A stretch of DNA of 64,000 bases from Saccopteryx bilineata. Its lineage: Eukaryota > Chordata > Mammalia > Chiroptera > Emballonuridae. Positions 42,795 to 54,760 of this stretch are shown one piece after another. The position numbers were made by a program, and so were the translations under genes. A model generated the notes under the pieces. The model saw only the letters and a list, made by a program, of their open reading frames with translations, made no database searches and was not told the DNA's origin. The DNA is taken from contig NC_089495.1 of assembly GCF_036850765.1 (NCBI RefSeq), positions 123,589,033-123,653,032 on the forward strand, in the 5' to 3' direction. The number at the start of each line of letters is the position of its first letter. Within the stretch, counting starts at the first letter, position 1.

Positions 42795-43384
42795 CTAAAG
42801 TAGTTTTTAAAAAAAAAAAAAAAAAAAGAAAAGAAAATTAGGAAGTCTTTAATTAGCTGGCTACGCAGACCACATGGTAACCTAAGTCGTACAAATCAAT
42901 GTGATCCCAATTGCAATTTGGAGTTAAGTTTTATAGGGAGAATTACATACTGATTGAGGAATGGGGAGGGGAGAAAGCATAACAGTAAAACAAAGCAGTG
43001 AAACAAGCTTTCTTACAATGTTTATCTATAAGGTTAGTTCAGGGAGAAACATTCTGAGAACACCCGCAACTTTGCAAAGCTAGCCCAAGACTACAGTCTG
43101 GGAAACCGGCTCCAAGGCCAGGAATAGGGAGTTTATTCAGAAAGAGTAAGTTCTGTTAAAAGTCTCTTTGTTCTCGAGATGAAATATCTATAGTACAGGT
43201 AGAATCATCTCCAGCATCTGCTGCATGCTCCTTAGGCAATCCTGATTCACCTGACCCAGTGTCTCCAGCGCCTTCTGCAGGACCTCCTGCCTCTCCAGCT
43301 TCCTCTTCTCAATAGGCCACTCTCTCCCATCTTGCAATGCCCCTTCCAGGGTGCAAGCCAAACACAGGAATAAAGATAAGGAAT

Positions 43385-43630
43385 TTTTTTTGCACTCATT
43401 TTTTGTTATTTTTTCTGTTACTAGAGTACAGTGTATGGTACAGTATATTTATGTTCTTATCCTTTTTCTGTGGGTTAGTTGTGTTTCTGTGTTCTAGATT
43501 ATGATTTTACAATTGTTTTAGGATAGGTAAGTGACTTAGGCTAGGGTATGTTTCAACTTACACCAAAATTTGGGTTATGTCACTGTTGTAGGAATGGAAC
43601 TGTGTCATAACCCGAGGATCCCCTGTATCC
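43385..43630 (-). repeat. Unclassified interspersed-repeat-like sequence
   Basis: AT-rich, with AGGATAGGTAAGTGACTTAGG and a CGAGGATCCCCTGTAT end that look transposon-like. I cannot assign a family. Confidence 0.35.
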
Positions 43631-44028
43631 TGAAACTGAAAAAGAGGTCCTACACATCAAGTTTAAAATTACAAGATAATCTAACAGAAAATTAGATAAA
43701 GGCTATGAATAGGTAGTTCATAGAAAAGTATGTGAAAATAGTCAATGGATATAGTAGAAAATGAATATAGAGAAATACAGTAGTTAGGAAAAGGCAAGTT
43801 AACCCTATGACAATCCCTGGCGTCCAGACGTTCCAGAAGGAACCAGGGCCCTCTGAAGAAATGGCTGGCTCCTGTCTGGGGCAGGGAAAGTGCTTGGGGA
43901 GCCTGGGACATCTTGTTTGTGGTAGATAGCAAGGAGAGGAGGCTTTTAAAGATTAATGGGGTCATGTCAAAAAGACACAGGGATCAGCTAGAAAGGACTC
44001 CTGCTGGCTAATTTCTTTTTGGCTTCTT

Positions 44029-44205
44029 TTTTTGTTTATTTGTTTGTTTTTAATGTTTATTTTATTGATTTGAGAGAGAGAGGAAGGGAGGGAGTAAGAG
44101 ACAGGAACATTGATCTGCTCCTGCATATGCCCTTATTGGGAATTGAACTGGCAACCTCTGTGCTTCCAGATGACACTTCAACCAACCAAGCTATCTAGCC
44201 AAGGC
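44029..44205 (-). repeat. Short classic VES SINE
   Basis: TTTTATTGATTTGAGAGAG tail side, CTATCTAGCCAAGGC head complement at the right. Older than the other SINE types. Confidence 0.8.
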
Positions 44206-44246
44206 TCACTGACCAAATTTAACAATTGGAGCATGTATTGCCCGGT

Positions 44247-44576
44247 TGGCTGAGGCCAGGCAGGTTCACATTGGATTCGGGCAGATGATAGAAAAACTGT
44301 GGAGCTGGAAAGGGTTGGGCCATTCCATTTAATAAAGTATCACAACTGCGGACAAGCACACAGGCAGGGGAAACCACCTCTCAGGCAAACAAACAGCAAA
44401 ATGACCCCTCACAGTGGCGGGCAGGCAATCCATGCATCGGCAACCCCCCTGAGCACAAGCACCCATAGCCTTATAAAGGCCATACTCACGTGGCACCACC
44501 ACGTGCTCACGGACTAATCAGGCAGAGGGCTTGCAGCTGGTAAACCGGTGAGCAAGCTTAACACAGCTGCCCCACA
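44247..44576 (-). mobile_element. Solo LTR-like element, family 3
   Basis: Second copy of the element at 31350-31686, in the same orientation. On the minus strand it begins TGTGGGGCAG, contains CCTTTATAAGG and a TTTATTAAATGG signal, and ends CTCAGCCA. Confidence 0.68.
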
Positions 44577-44599
44577 GCCTTCCTCCACTCACTGAGTTG

Positions 44600-44950
44600 G
44601 AAATATCTTCTGCTATGGACCAAACGTCATCTGCTGAAACCTAATCCCCAAGGTCATGATTTCAGAGGTAAGGCCTTTGGGGGGTGATTAGGTCACAAGG
44701 GCAGAGCGCCCATGAATGAGGTTTGAGCCCTCATGCGAGAGGCCAGAAAGTCCCCTGGCCCCTGCTACCCTACGAGGACAGTAAGAGGTGAGGTCTGCAA
44801 CTTGGAAGAGGCCTCTCACCAGCACCGGACCTCTGGCATCCTGATCTAGGATGTCCTGCCTCCAGAGCTGTGAGCAGTAACTTCAACTGCTGTAGGCCAT
44901 CCTGTCAACGGCAGTCTGCTAGAGAAGCAGTAACGGAGTAAGACGATCTC
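44600..44950 (+). repeat. ERVL-MaLR LTR fragment
   Basis: CCTAATCCCCAAGGTCATGA, then GGTGATTAGGTCACAAGGG and CCTCCAGAGCTGTGAG follow MLT1-type LTR order. Confidence 0.65.
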
Positions 44951-45662
44951 CAAGGCGAGCTAACCTATGTAGAGAGAAAAGATGAGTTGCAGAATACTGG
45001 TAATTTCCTAAAGTATGATTTCATTTACCTAAGGGAAGTGTGTGCATGCATGTGCACACACACAGACACACAACCATAGAAAAAGGATTAGAAAAGCACA
45101 TAACTACGCATTTGTGGTTGCCCCAGGGAAGGAAGTGAGAGTGGAAACTAGGGGACAACAAAGCAGACAGCACTGCTGATGACAGCTTTGTGCCAGCTGC
45201 TGCCCTCACGCTTTCTGTGCTCAAACACACTGCGCTCATTTGACTCTCCCAAATAGCCCATTGCGTGGATGAGTGAGGCACAGAAAATTCAAGGCGCCTG
45301 CTCAGGGCCTTGCGGCTGGCACGTGGGGCCTGTGTACCTGAGCACTGCCCTGGACAGCCCCTGGAGGCTGTCATGCTTTACTATAGTCACAGGTACTTCG
45401 GGAATCTTTTACAATAAAAATTTAGAAATGTATACTTATACTATAATTGAAAAAAAAGAGGCCTTTAGTCTGTGTTCTTCTTCTTTCCAGGTGCTGGTCC
45501 TTGCCCTCCCTCCCACCCCTCTACTGTGGCCTGGAGCCCTGATCTCTGGTGTGTTTTGGGGTGGGGTCTGGTGACCACCCCATTTTTAGCTCCCCTTGAA
45601 ATAACTCCTGGGAGAGACTCTGGGTCTGGCAGAGGAAGGAATAGTTCAAGAAACAGTGGGTT

Positions 45663-46029
45663 GCCCTGGCCAGTTGGCTCAGTGGTAGAGTGTCAGCTTG
45701 GCGTGCAGGAGTCCCGGGTTTGATTCCTGGCCAGGGCACACAGGAGAAGCGCCCATCTGCTTCTCCACCCCTCCCCCTCTCCTTCCTCTCTGTCTCTCTT
45801 CCCCTCCAGCAGCCAAGGCTCCATTGGAGCAACGTTGGCCCAGGCACTGAGGATGGCTCTATGGCCTCTACCTCAGGCGCTAGAATGGCTCTGGTCGCAA
45901 CAGAGCAATGCTCCAGATGGGCAGAGCATCGCCCCCAGGTGGGCATGCCGGGTGGATTCCAGTCAGACGCATGTGGGAGTCTGTCTGACTGCCTCCCCAT
46001 CTCCAGCTTCAGAAAAATACAAAAAAAAA
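45663..46029 (+). repeat. tRNA-derived SINE, long GCCCTGGCC-head type
   Basis: Flanked by AAGAAACAGTGGGTT and AAGAAGCAATGGGTT. Confidence 0.9.
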
Positions 46030-46669
46030 TGTTTAAAGAAGCAATGGGTTCCAGCAGTCATCTGCCTCCTCTCTTTAGGCTGTGGTAACTGGGGTTTAAC
46101 AGAAAGGGTGTGAAACTTGCCCACCATTGCACAGCAAGTCAGGGAGATCTGGACCAGTCTGGGTCTCCTGTCACTGATCTGAAGTCCTGCTGCCCACAGG
46201 CCCAGCCTGGACCCCCTGAGGAGAAGTGCAGGGAGCTTTGCCCAAGGCTTGTCTGTGCTTCTGCCTGGCAGCCTCAGTCTCCTCCTCCTGCAGAACTGAC
46301 TGGCGCAGGCTGATCCCACTGCTCCTGCCCAGCAGGGACCACAGAGGCCCCTCACCTCAACCCGGATGGATTTGATTTCAGTGCAGGATCAGGAACTGAG
46401 GACATTATGTCTGCAAACACCTGCTCTCTCCCCCAAGCTGTGAGAAGCCTTCAGCCTCCTCCCTCAGTTTCAGACCCCAGGTCCCCATGGACTTCCTTAA
46501 CCTCCCCCATCAGCTGCTGCCAGTTTGGACCTGGAAGCCACAGGGAGTTTGGAGCTGGGGCTGACACATTTGGAGGAAGCATTGGACACGTTTGGAGGAA
46601 GCTTTGCCCTATAGCCGGATGGACACATTGCAGGAGGTGGCTATGCCCTCACCGGACAGGAGGGACAAG

Positions 46670-46990
46670 CTCTCAGAGGTCTCATGTATCAGAGCACTCA
46701 TTCCAGTCATGAGGACTCTACCCTCATGACCTAAGCACCTCTCAAAGCCCCACCTCCAAATACCATCTCATTTGGGGTTAGGTGTCGACATAGGAATTTG
46801 CTGGGGGTCTGTGCACAAACAATAAGTCCATGGAAGGATTTTCCCCTAGAGCTATCAGAGGGAGCAGGTCTGCTCATACCTGCATTGCAGAGGTTGGGAA
46901 TCTATAACAGTGAGAGAATAAGCCCCCCCCCCCCCGCCGCCCCGTTCGTGGTGATGTTCACAGCAGCCACAGGAAATCAACACAGTGAGT
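46670..46990 (-). repeat. ERVL-MaLR LTR fragment
   Basis: CCCTCATGACCTAAGCACCT, then CCCCACCTCCAAATACCATC and GGGGTTAGG: MLT1-type in reverse. A CCCCCCCCCCCC tract lies at about 46922-46935. Confidence 0.65.
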
Positions 46991-47254
46991 TATTCATGTT
47001 TCTCCCACCCACCACCACCAGCTAGCTACTTCAACTCTTGTCTTCCTTGGACCCTGCCCTGTTGTTGGCGCCCCCTGGTGGCCTCTTTCCTCACTGTTTC
47101 TCAGGGCCCTGGGTTCTCAGGACTTCCAGCTTGGCTCCTCTGGAAGGGACCCCCTCTCTCTCTGTCCCTCTGTACCTCCTCTCTGAGTCCACTTGCTTTT
47201 GATCTTTTGCTCATGCCGGGGGCAGGGCTGGGCATCACCTGGGAGAGCTGTGGA

Positions 47255-47400
47255 GGATGAAGAGCCTTAGTGGAGGATTCTAGATAAACCAGCTCAACAG
47301 GAGTCTTGCTAAAATTGAGCAATGCACAGAAACCCAGAAGTACGAACAGAATTAGAGGATTTTGTCTCTTCCTCCCTTGGGACACAAGGGAGCACCAAGT
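47255..47400 (-). repeat. LTR-like fragment
   Basis: The minus strand reads TTTTAGCAAGACTCCTGTTG followed by CTAGAATCCTCC, matching 51760-51810 on the plus strand, so both are copies of one old repeat. Confidence 0.5.
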
Positions 47401-47455
47401 TCCTGGGCAGGAGTGGGCATGTCCGGAATAACTGCAGACCTAGATCCTGGGTCTT

Positions 47456-47770
47456 TTTTTATTATTTATTTATTTATTTATTTTTACAGGGATAGACAGG
47501 AAGGGAGAAAGATGAGAAGCATCAATTATCAGTTTTTCGTTGTGACACCTTAGTTGTTCATTGATTGCTTTCTCATATGTGCTTTGACCACGGGCCTTCA
47601 GCAGACTGAGTAACCCCTTGCTCAAGCCAGCAACCTTGGGTCCAAGCTGGTGAGCTTTCTGCTCAAGCCAGATGAGTCCACGCTCAAGCTGGCAACTTTG
47701 GAGTCTCGAACCTGGGGCCTTCCACATCCCAGTCCGACACTCAATCCACTGCGCCACCACCTGGTCAGGC
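47456..47770 (-). repeat. tRNA-derived SINE, CCTGACCAGG-head type
   Basis: TTTATTTATTTATTTTTACAG tail side, ACCACCTGGTCAGGC head complement. Flanked by TGGGTCTTTT. Confidence 0.9.
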
Positions 47771-48077
47771 GTGGGTCTTTTGATGGACGGATGGATGGGC
47801 CACATGGAGGCAGAGCCTATCCAGTCACAAGGGGGCCAGAGGAACCCATTCTCCGTCCTGCCTCCACCAGCCCCTATCTGCAGCGAGGCAGTGGGACGTG
47901 TGTGGGGACATGATGAAAGAGGAGGTGGCCTTTGTCCCCTTGACTTTGTCAGCTTTACCCTGTTCTTCTTAATTCCTTCAGTGAATGTTTCTCAATGTCT
48001 CTGGTTATAGACACTCAACTCAGGATAGGGGGGCAAGAAACACTGAAACTGTCTTCATTTAAAATGTTGCAATTTTT

Positions 48078-48258
48078 TATTTTTAAAAAGATTTTATTGA
48101 TTTTAGAGAGAGAAAAAAGAGGGGGTAGGAACAAGGAAGCATCAACTCATAGTAGTTGTTTCTTATATATACCTCGACTGGGCAAGCACAGGGTTTCGAA
48201 CCAGCATCCTCAGTGCTCCAGGTTGATGCTCTTTCCACTGCACCATGACAGGTCAGGC
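48078..48258 (-). repeat. tRNA-derived SINE, CCTGACCTGTGG-head type
   Basis: Flanked by GTTGCAATTTTT and GTTGCTATTTTT; diverged. Confidence 0.82.
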
Positions 48259-48289
48259 TGTTGCTATTTTTTCTTAATTGTAGGTTTTG

Positions 48290-48956
48290 TGGGCATTTTT
48301 AAATTTTATTTTATTTTATTTTGTCAGAGAGGGAAAGGGAGAGAAAGAGTGTAAGGAAAGAGATGAGAAGCATCAACTCATAATTGCATCACTTTAGTTG
48401 TTCACTGATTGCTTTTTTATTTTTTGTATTTTTCTGAAGTGAGAAGTGGGGAGGCAGAGAGCCTCCCGCATGCGCCTGACCGGGATCTACCTGGCACTCC
48501 CACCAGGGGGCAATGCTCTGTCCATCTGGGGCATTGCTCCGTTACAATGGAAGCCATTCTAGCGCCTGAGGCAGAGGCCATGGAGCCATCCCCAGTGGCC
48601 GGGCCAACTTTGCTCCAATGAAGCCTTGGCTGCAGGAGAGGAAGAGAGAGACAGAGAGAAAGCAGGAGGGGGAAAGATGGAGAAACAAATGGGCGCTTCT
48701 CCTGTGTGCCCTGACTGGGAGTTGAATCTGGGACTTCCACATGCTGGGTCGACTCTACCACTGAGCTAGCAGACCAGGGCCTTTCACTGATTGCTTTACA
48801 TACATACATGCCTTGACCAGGGGGCTCAAGCCAAGAGAGTGACCTTCGGGCTCAAGCTGGCAAGCCCATGCTCAAGCTGACAACCTTGGGGTTTCAAACT
48901 AGGGACCTCAGCATCCCAGGTCAATGTTATATCCACTGCACTACCACTGGTTGGAC
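48290..48956 (-). repeat. tRNA-derived SINE, CCTGACCAGG-head type, split
   Basis: Diverged copy interrupted by the SINE at 48416-48781; right end CCACTGGTTGGACT. Confidence 0.78.
48416..48781 (-). repeat. tRNA-derived SINE, long GCCCTGGCC-head type
   Basis: Inserted in an older SINE. Target duplication TTCACTGATTGCTTT at 48401-48415 and about 48783-48797. Confidence 0.9.
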
Positions 48957-48982
48957 TAATTTTGATTTTTAAAAATATCACT

Positions 48983-49132
48983 GCCCTGGCTGGATAGCTC
49001 AATTAGAGCATCATCCTGAAGCACAGAGGTTGCCAGTTCATTCCCTGTCAGGGCACATACAGGAACTGATTCATGTTTTTGTCTCTCTCTCTCCCTCTTC
49101 CTTTCTCTCTAAAAATCAAAATAAATACTTAA
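48983..49132 (+). repeat. Short classic VES SINE
   Basis: GCCCTGGCTGGATAGCTCAA head, box B TTCATTCCCTGTC, AATAAATACTT tail. Confidence 0.85.
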
Positions 49133-49658
49133 AAAATAAAAATATTGCCTTAAAATATTATTCTCTTCCTTCTTGGTGTTTTTGATGCTCCCTTAAGTCT
49201 TTCCCCTGAGGTAAATGCCTTGCTGCCCTCACCCTACTTTCTGCTTTGACAGATGAAGTCCATGCCCACATGGAGAGGTGCAGATAATCCCGAAGTGCAA
49301 TGTCAGAGCCATAGGACACATAAACCAGGGTAAAGAAAGAGGGGCGGGGGCTGCCATGTTGGACAAGTGGTCAGGGAAGGTTTCTCTGAGGAGGTGATGT
49401 TTGAACAGAGACTTGAGTTAAGGGAGGGAGCCAGGAGAAGATGCCGGGAAGGAACATTTTAGGCACAGAAAACAAGAAGTGCAAAGGCCCTGGAGCAGGA
49501 CCACAAAGCTGCTTTGATGACAGGCAGGGAGGCAAGAGGAGCTGGAGCACAGAGCAGGGGAAGTCATGGGAAATGAGGCTGGAGAGATAGGCTCTGGGCT
49601 AGGACTCTGCAGTCTGTCTCAGTGTGACTGTGGGGAACTGTGGGAAGATATCATTGTG

Positions 49659-50003
49659 GCCTGACCAGGCAATGGCGCAGTGGATAGAGCGTTGGACTGG
49701 GATGCGGAAGACCCAGGTTCGAGACCCCGAGGTCGCCAGCTTGAGCGAGGGCTCATCTAGTTTGAGCAAAAGCTCACCAGCTTAAGCCCAAGGTCACTGG
49801 CTCAAGCAAGGGGTTACTCGGTCTGCTGAAGGCCTGCGGTCAAGGCACATATGAGAAAGCACTCAATGAACAACTAAGGTGTTGCAACGTACAACGAAAA
49901 ACTAATGATTGATGCTTCTCATCTCTCTGTTTCTGTCTGTCTGTCCCTGTCTATCCTTCTCTCTAACTCTCTCTCTTTGTAAAGAAAAAAAAAAGTTAAA
50001 AAA
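49659..50003 (+). repeat. tRNA-derived SINE, CCTGACCAGG-head type
   Basis: Target duplication AGATATCATTGTG at 49646-49658 and 50004-50016. Confidence 0.92.
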
Positions 50004-50518
50004 AGATATCATTGTGATTTGGTTCACTTGTAAAAGCCTCCTTTGGGTGCTGAGTGGAGAATAGAATGCAGGGGTGCGTGGAAGCTGCAGACTAGGAAGG
50101 AGGCTTTGCTATTGCCCCTGGAGAGATAGCCTCATTCACTGGGTCTACGCAAATTGGGGGCCAGCCAGGAACCCCTGGGAATGTGTCAGGCACACATGGT
50201 GCCTACACAGTCAACCACTATTTTCCCTGTGTGACCCTTACATAAACCATGGACTCCTGCAAGCTCCAGGCTTCTTCCAGCAAACAAAGTAATCTTGCTG
50301 AAACCAATATATACTACGTGATCCTAACTTTAAAAAGCAACACAAACACCAGGTGTAACATGTTTGTACACAGGGCAAGACTGCTAGTATTTATACAGAA
50401 ACACCTCCAGTGATTAGCTTTGCTGGGGGAGGGCTTTTTAGTCTTTCTTTGTGTTTTTCCCCCCAGATTCCGTGCAATGATCATAATATTGCTATCAACA
50501 GAACCCAATGCTATTCTT

Positions 50519-50891
50519 TTTTTTTTTTTTTCATTTTTCTGAAGCTGGAATCGAGGAGGCAGTCAGACAGACTCCCGCATGCGCCCGACCGGGATCCACC
50601 TGGCATGCCCATCAGGGGGCGATGGTTTGCCCCTCTGGGGCGTCGCTCTGTTGCGTCCAGAGCCACTCTAGCACCTGAGGCAGAGGCCACAGAGCCATCC
50701 CCAGCGCCCGGGCCATCTTTGCTCCAATGGAATCTTGGCTGCGGGAGGGGAAGAGAGAGACAGAGAGGAAGGAGAAGGGGAGGGGTGGAGAAGCAAATGG
50801 GCGCCTCTCCTGTGTGCCCTGGCCGGGAATCGAACCCGGGACTCCTGCACGCCGGGCCGACACTCTACCGCTGAGCCAACCGGCCAGGGCC
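50519..50891 (-). repeat. tRNA-derived SINE, long GCCCTGGCC-head type
   Basis: Near consensus. Target duplication CCCAATGCTATTCTT at 50504-50518 and 50892-50906. Confidence 0.93.
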
Positions 50892-50926
50892 CCCAATGCT
50901 ATTCTTAAAGCTATGTAAAAAAAAAA

Positions 50927-51233
50927 GCGAAATAGAGAGAGGGACAAACAGGAAGGGCGAGAGGTGAGAAGCATCAATTCTTTGTTGTGGTACCTTAGTT
51001 GTTCATTGATTGCTTCTCATATGTGCCTTGATGGGGGGGTTCCAGCTGAGCCAGTGATCCCTTGCTGAAGACAGCGACCTTGAACTTCAAGTCAGCGACC
51101 ACGGGGTCATGTCCATGATCCCATGCTCAAGCCAGATGAGCCCATGTTCCAGCCGGCCACCTCAGGGTTTCGAACCTGGGTCCCATGTGTCCCAGACCAA
51201 CGATCTATCCACTGTGCCACTTCCTGGTCAGGC
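50927..51233 (-). repeat. tRNA-derived SINE, CCTGACCAGG-head type, diverged
   Basis: GAGAAGCATCAATTCTTTG, TTGTTCATTGATTGCTT and the head complement CACTTCCTGGTCAGGC. Confidence 0.8.
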
Positions 51234-51724
51234 AGCATTATAAAATTTTTAAAGTGTACATCTGGAAGATTGGATGGATGTGATGGATTATGAGTGACTT
51301 CTCAATTTTCTGAATTGCAGTTAAAATTTTTTGTTTTTACATTACTGAATTGCTGTTTTTTTAACAATTAATAACAATAACTAAAAACAGCCATATTCAC
51401 ATTCTGTCTGTAGAGTTAGACAAGGTCAAGGACTCACTTTCCCACTTGCCCTGGGAAGGCCCCACCCCTCTACCCACATGGCCTGCCCTCTCCCCATGCC
51501 CCACCCCAGCTGCAGAAAGGGGCTGGGGGAGGCTGGACAGAGCATGGGTTTCTTGGGCTTCTCTGTGATGGGATGGGCTTTGGGAAGTGAGCTGCCTCCC
51601 CCTTTAGATAGACTATCATTCAAGACATTCCCACCTACCCCCCACGCCAGGAACTTGCTGCTCCCCTGTGCCCTGAGGGAGAAAGGGACACGAATCTCTA
51701 ATTCTACCCAGGATCCCTGATCTT

Positions 51725-52173
51725 TTCCATTAAGCCTCTGTGTTCATGTGCATTGTCCAATGAATTTTAGCAAGACTCCTTCTCAGCTTGTTTAGCTAGA
51801 ATCCCCCATTAGGTTTTTCATCACCCCCCTAATCCCTCCCAGGTGATGTCAGATCCACCTCTGGCCAACCTTCAGCAAGAATCCTGTTAGGGCCTGACTA
51901 GGCGGTGGCGCAGTGGATAGAGCATTGGGCTGGGATGCGGAGGACCCGGGTTCGAGACCCCGAGGTCACCAGCTTGAGCGTGGGCTCATCTGGTTTGAGC
52001 ACAGCTCACCAGCTTGGACCCAAGGTCACTGGCTTGAGCAAGGGATTACTCGGTCTGCTGAAGGCCCACAATCAAGGCACATATGAGAAAGCAATCAATG
52101 AACAACTAAGGTGTCACAACGAAAAACTGATAATTGATGCTTCTCATCTCTCTCTGTTCCTGTCTGACTCTGT

Positions 52174-52210
<37 letters not shown>

Positions 52211-52450
52211 ATCCTGTTAGGTCAGTTTAGGCAGAACTCCCCCCACCCCCACCCACCTGGTGTATCCTCTTAGTAATCTTCCACCTACTGCCCAACCCAG
52301 CCCCGTGGCTGTGATCTCTGCTTGCCCACGCTGTGTTCTGAGCTGAGCCCTGTTCTGTGCAGAGGTCCCTTTTCCCCTGTTGCAACAGTCCCAAGTAAAA
52401 CTGGTTTTTATGTTTTAACTACTGTCCAGCTCTAGTTTTTCTTTGACAAA
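51725..52450 (+). repeat. LTR-like repeat split by a SINE
   Basis: Shares TTTTAGCAAGACTCC and CTAGAATCC blocks with 47255-47400 and ends CTAGTTTTTCTTTGACA. A SINE at 51892-52206 interrupts it. Family not assigned. Confidence 0.5.
51892..52206 (+). repeat. tRNA-derived SINE, CCTGACCAGG-head type
   Basis: Exact target duplication AAGAATCCTGTTAGG at 51877-51891 and 52207-52221; about 30 A at the end. Looks young. Confidence 0.93.
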
Positions 52451-52986
52451 GTCCTCCCTGGGGCAGGCACTGGCTGCTCTCACTTCAAGTTCATGGCACG
52501 TATCTCAGTAATCATATGCCATTCGCTTAGTAAATTCACTTTCCCCCTCTCATGTCACTGCCCCTCCCGAGTGAACCACATCCACTGGCTTCTCAGGTAA
52601 TCACCTTGACTCACACTTCACGGGGAAGCAGTCAGCCAGGTCTGTCTCAGGCCTCCAGGATATGCTCTCCTGGCATCTTCTAGGGTTCTGTCCCGGCCTC
52701 TGACCCACACCCCTCACCCCTTTGTAGGCTCTTCTCTTTACCCCTGACCTCAGGGTCAAGTGCTCCAGGGCTCAGGCCTGCCCCTCTTCCCTTCCCACAA
52801 TCTCTGCCCAATGACCTCATCCAATTCCAAATTTAAGTCCTGACAATATCACCATGCGCTTCATGTGGACAAAGAATTCTTGATACTGTTCCTGCCCAAA
52901 CCTGTTCTTCCCTGGCTGTTTCCCTGTAAGACGTGGCCTCCGTTTGCTAAATAAAGCAGACAGAACAGGAACCTTGCAGGCACTCT

Positions 52987-53019
52987 TTTTTTTTTTTTTA
53001 ATTTATTCATTTTAGAGAG

Positions 53020-53051
<32 letters not shown>

Positions 53052-53200
53052 GGAGAGAGAGACAGGGAAAGAGAAGGGGGGAGGAGCTGGAAGCATCAAC
53101 TCCCATATGTGCCTTGACAAGGCAAGCCCAGGGTTTCCAACCGGCGACCTCAGCATTTCCAGCTCGACGCTTTATCCACTGCGCCACCACAGGTCAGGCC
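52987..53200 (-). repeat. tRNA-derived SINE, CCTGACCTGTGG-head type
   Basis: Exact target duplication ACCTTGCAGGCACTCTT on both sides (about 52970-52986 and 53201-53217). Confidence 0.93.
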
Positions 53201-53610
53201 ACCTTGCAGGCACTCTTGACTGTCCTCTCTTCCACCTCTGACATCCAATCCACCAGCATATCCTGTCCTATGGACTACAAAAATAAATCCTGACTCCATT
53301 GCCTCCCACAAGGGTCTGCTGTTTCTGAGTCCTGGCCTCTTCTCTCCCCTTGGCTACACTGCCCCCTGCAGCTACCGCCCACGCAGTTACCCAGCCAGGC
53401 TTATGAAGCTGGTGGGGCACCCCTCAACTTTTTCCTAGAGTGGAGACCACAGTGCTCACTAATCAAAATTGTAAACAAAAGCTGCTGTTTGTTTTAATGA
53501 GCCCCTGTGGCTGTTGTGTTCCCAACCGAGTTAGTTTCTAAGTGTTAACGAAGGCAAGCCAGCAGGCAGGGCTTGATGGGGTGTTACACATAGCCTTTTT
53601 TTGTTTTCCT

Positions 53611-53960
53611 TTTTTTTTTTTTTTTTTTTTTTTACAGGGAGAGAGAGAGAGAGAGTCAGAGAGAGGGATAGATAGGGACAGACAGGAACGAAGAGAGATG
53701 AGAAGCATCAATCATCAGTTTTTTGTTGCAACACCTTAGTTGTTCATCGATTGCTTTCTCATATGTGCCTTGACCATGGGCCTTCAGCAGACCGAGTAAC
53801 CCCTTGCTCCAGCCAGTGACCTTGGGTCCAAGCTGGTGAGCTTTGCTCAAACCAGATGAGCCTGTGCTCAAGCTGGTGACCTCGGGGTCTCGAACCTGGG
53901 TCCTCTGCATCCCAGTACACTCAGTGTACGCTCTATTCACTGCACCACCACCTGGTCAGG
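53611..53960 (-). repeat. tRNA-derived SINE, CCTGACCAGG-head type
   Basis: Poly-T at left, head complement ACCACCTGGTCAGG. Contains a small CACTCAGTGTACG insertion near the head. Confidence 0.9.
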
Positions 53961-53972
53961 CTGTTTTCCTTT

Positions 53973-54314
53973 TTTTTTTTTTTTTTGTTTTTTGGTTTTT
54001 GTTTTTTGGTTTTTTTTACAGAGACAGAGAGAAGGATAGACAGACAGGAACGGAGAGAGATGAGAAGCATCAATCATCAGTTTTTCATTGCGACACCTTA
54101 GTTGTTCATTGATTGCTTTCTCTTATATGCCCTGACCACGGGCCTTCAGCAGACTGAGTAACCCCTTGCTGGAGCCAGCGACCTTGGGTCCAAGCTGGTG
54201 AGTTTTGCTCAAACCAGATGAACCTGCGCTCAAGCTGGCAACCTCAAGGTCTCGAACCTGGGTCCTCTGCATCCCAGTCCAACGCTCTATCCACTGCGCC
54301 ACCGCCTGGTCAGG
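53973..54314 (-). repeat. tRNA-derived SINE, CCTGACCAGG-head type
   Basis: Second tandem copy; GCTGTTTTCCTTTTT lies before and after it, so one of the pair landed in the other's duplicated target. Confidence 0.9.
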
Positions 54315-54410
54315 CTGTTTTCCTTTTTATTAGTGCATTTATTAAAATTTTCCACTTGACTCAAAATATGGGAGAGCATGGTCATAAGCATCAATGGGAT
54401 ACGTATGTTT

Positions 54411-54760
54411 ATTTATTTATTTATTTATTTTTTTTTTTACAGAGACAGAGAGTGAGTCAGAGACAGGGATAGACAGGGACAGACAGACAGGAACGAAGAG
54501 AGATGAGAAGCATCAGTCTTTCATTGCGTGCTGCAACACCCCAGTTGTACATTGATTGCTTTCTCACATGTGCCTTGACCGCGGGCCCTCAGCAGACCGA
54601 GCAACCCCCTGCTGGAGCCAGCGACCCTGGGTTCAAGCCGGTGGGATTTTTGCTCAAACCAGATGAGCCCGCACTCAAGCTGGCGACCCTGGGGTCTCAA
54701 ACCTGGGTCCTCCGCATCCCAGTCCGATGCTCCATCCACTGCACCACCGCCTGGTCAGGC
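54411..54760 (-). repeat. tRNA-derived SINE, CCTGACCAGG-head type
   Basis: TTTATTTATTTATTT tail side and head complement CACCGCCTGGTCAGGC. Confidence 0.9.

Larger units (their letters stand above)
41678..42833 (+). repeat. tRNA-derived SINE, CCTGACCTGTGG-head type, tail split by three SINEs
   Basis: The head and body lie at 41678-41872. A long A-rich tail appears again at 42809-42833, followed by AAAATTAGGAAGTCT, resembling AAATTAAGAGTCT just before the head. The three minus-strand SINEs between them are nested in the tail. Confidence 0.7.

Noticed and set aside
46407..46712. 101-codon open frame in the intergenic region
   Set aside because: No domain, no neighbouring exons and no conservation that I can recognise.
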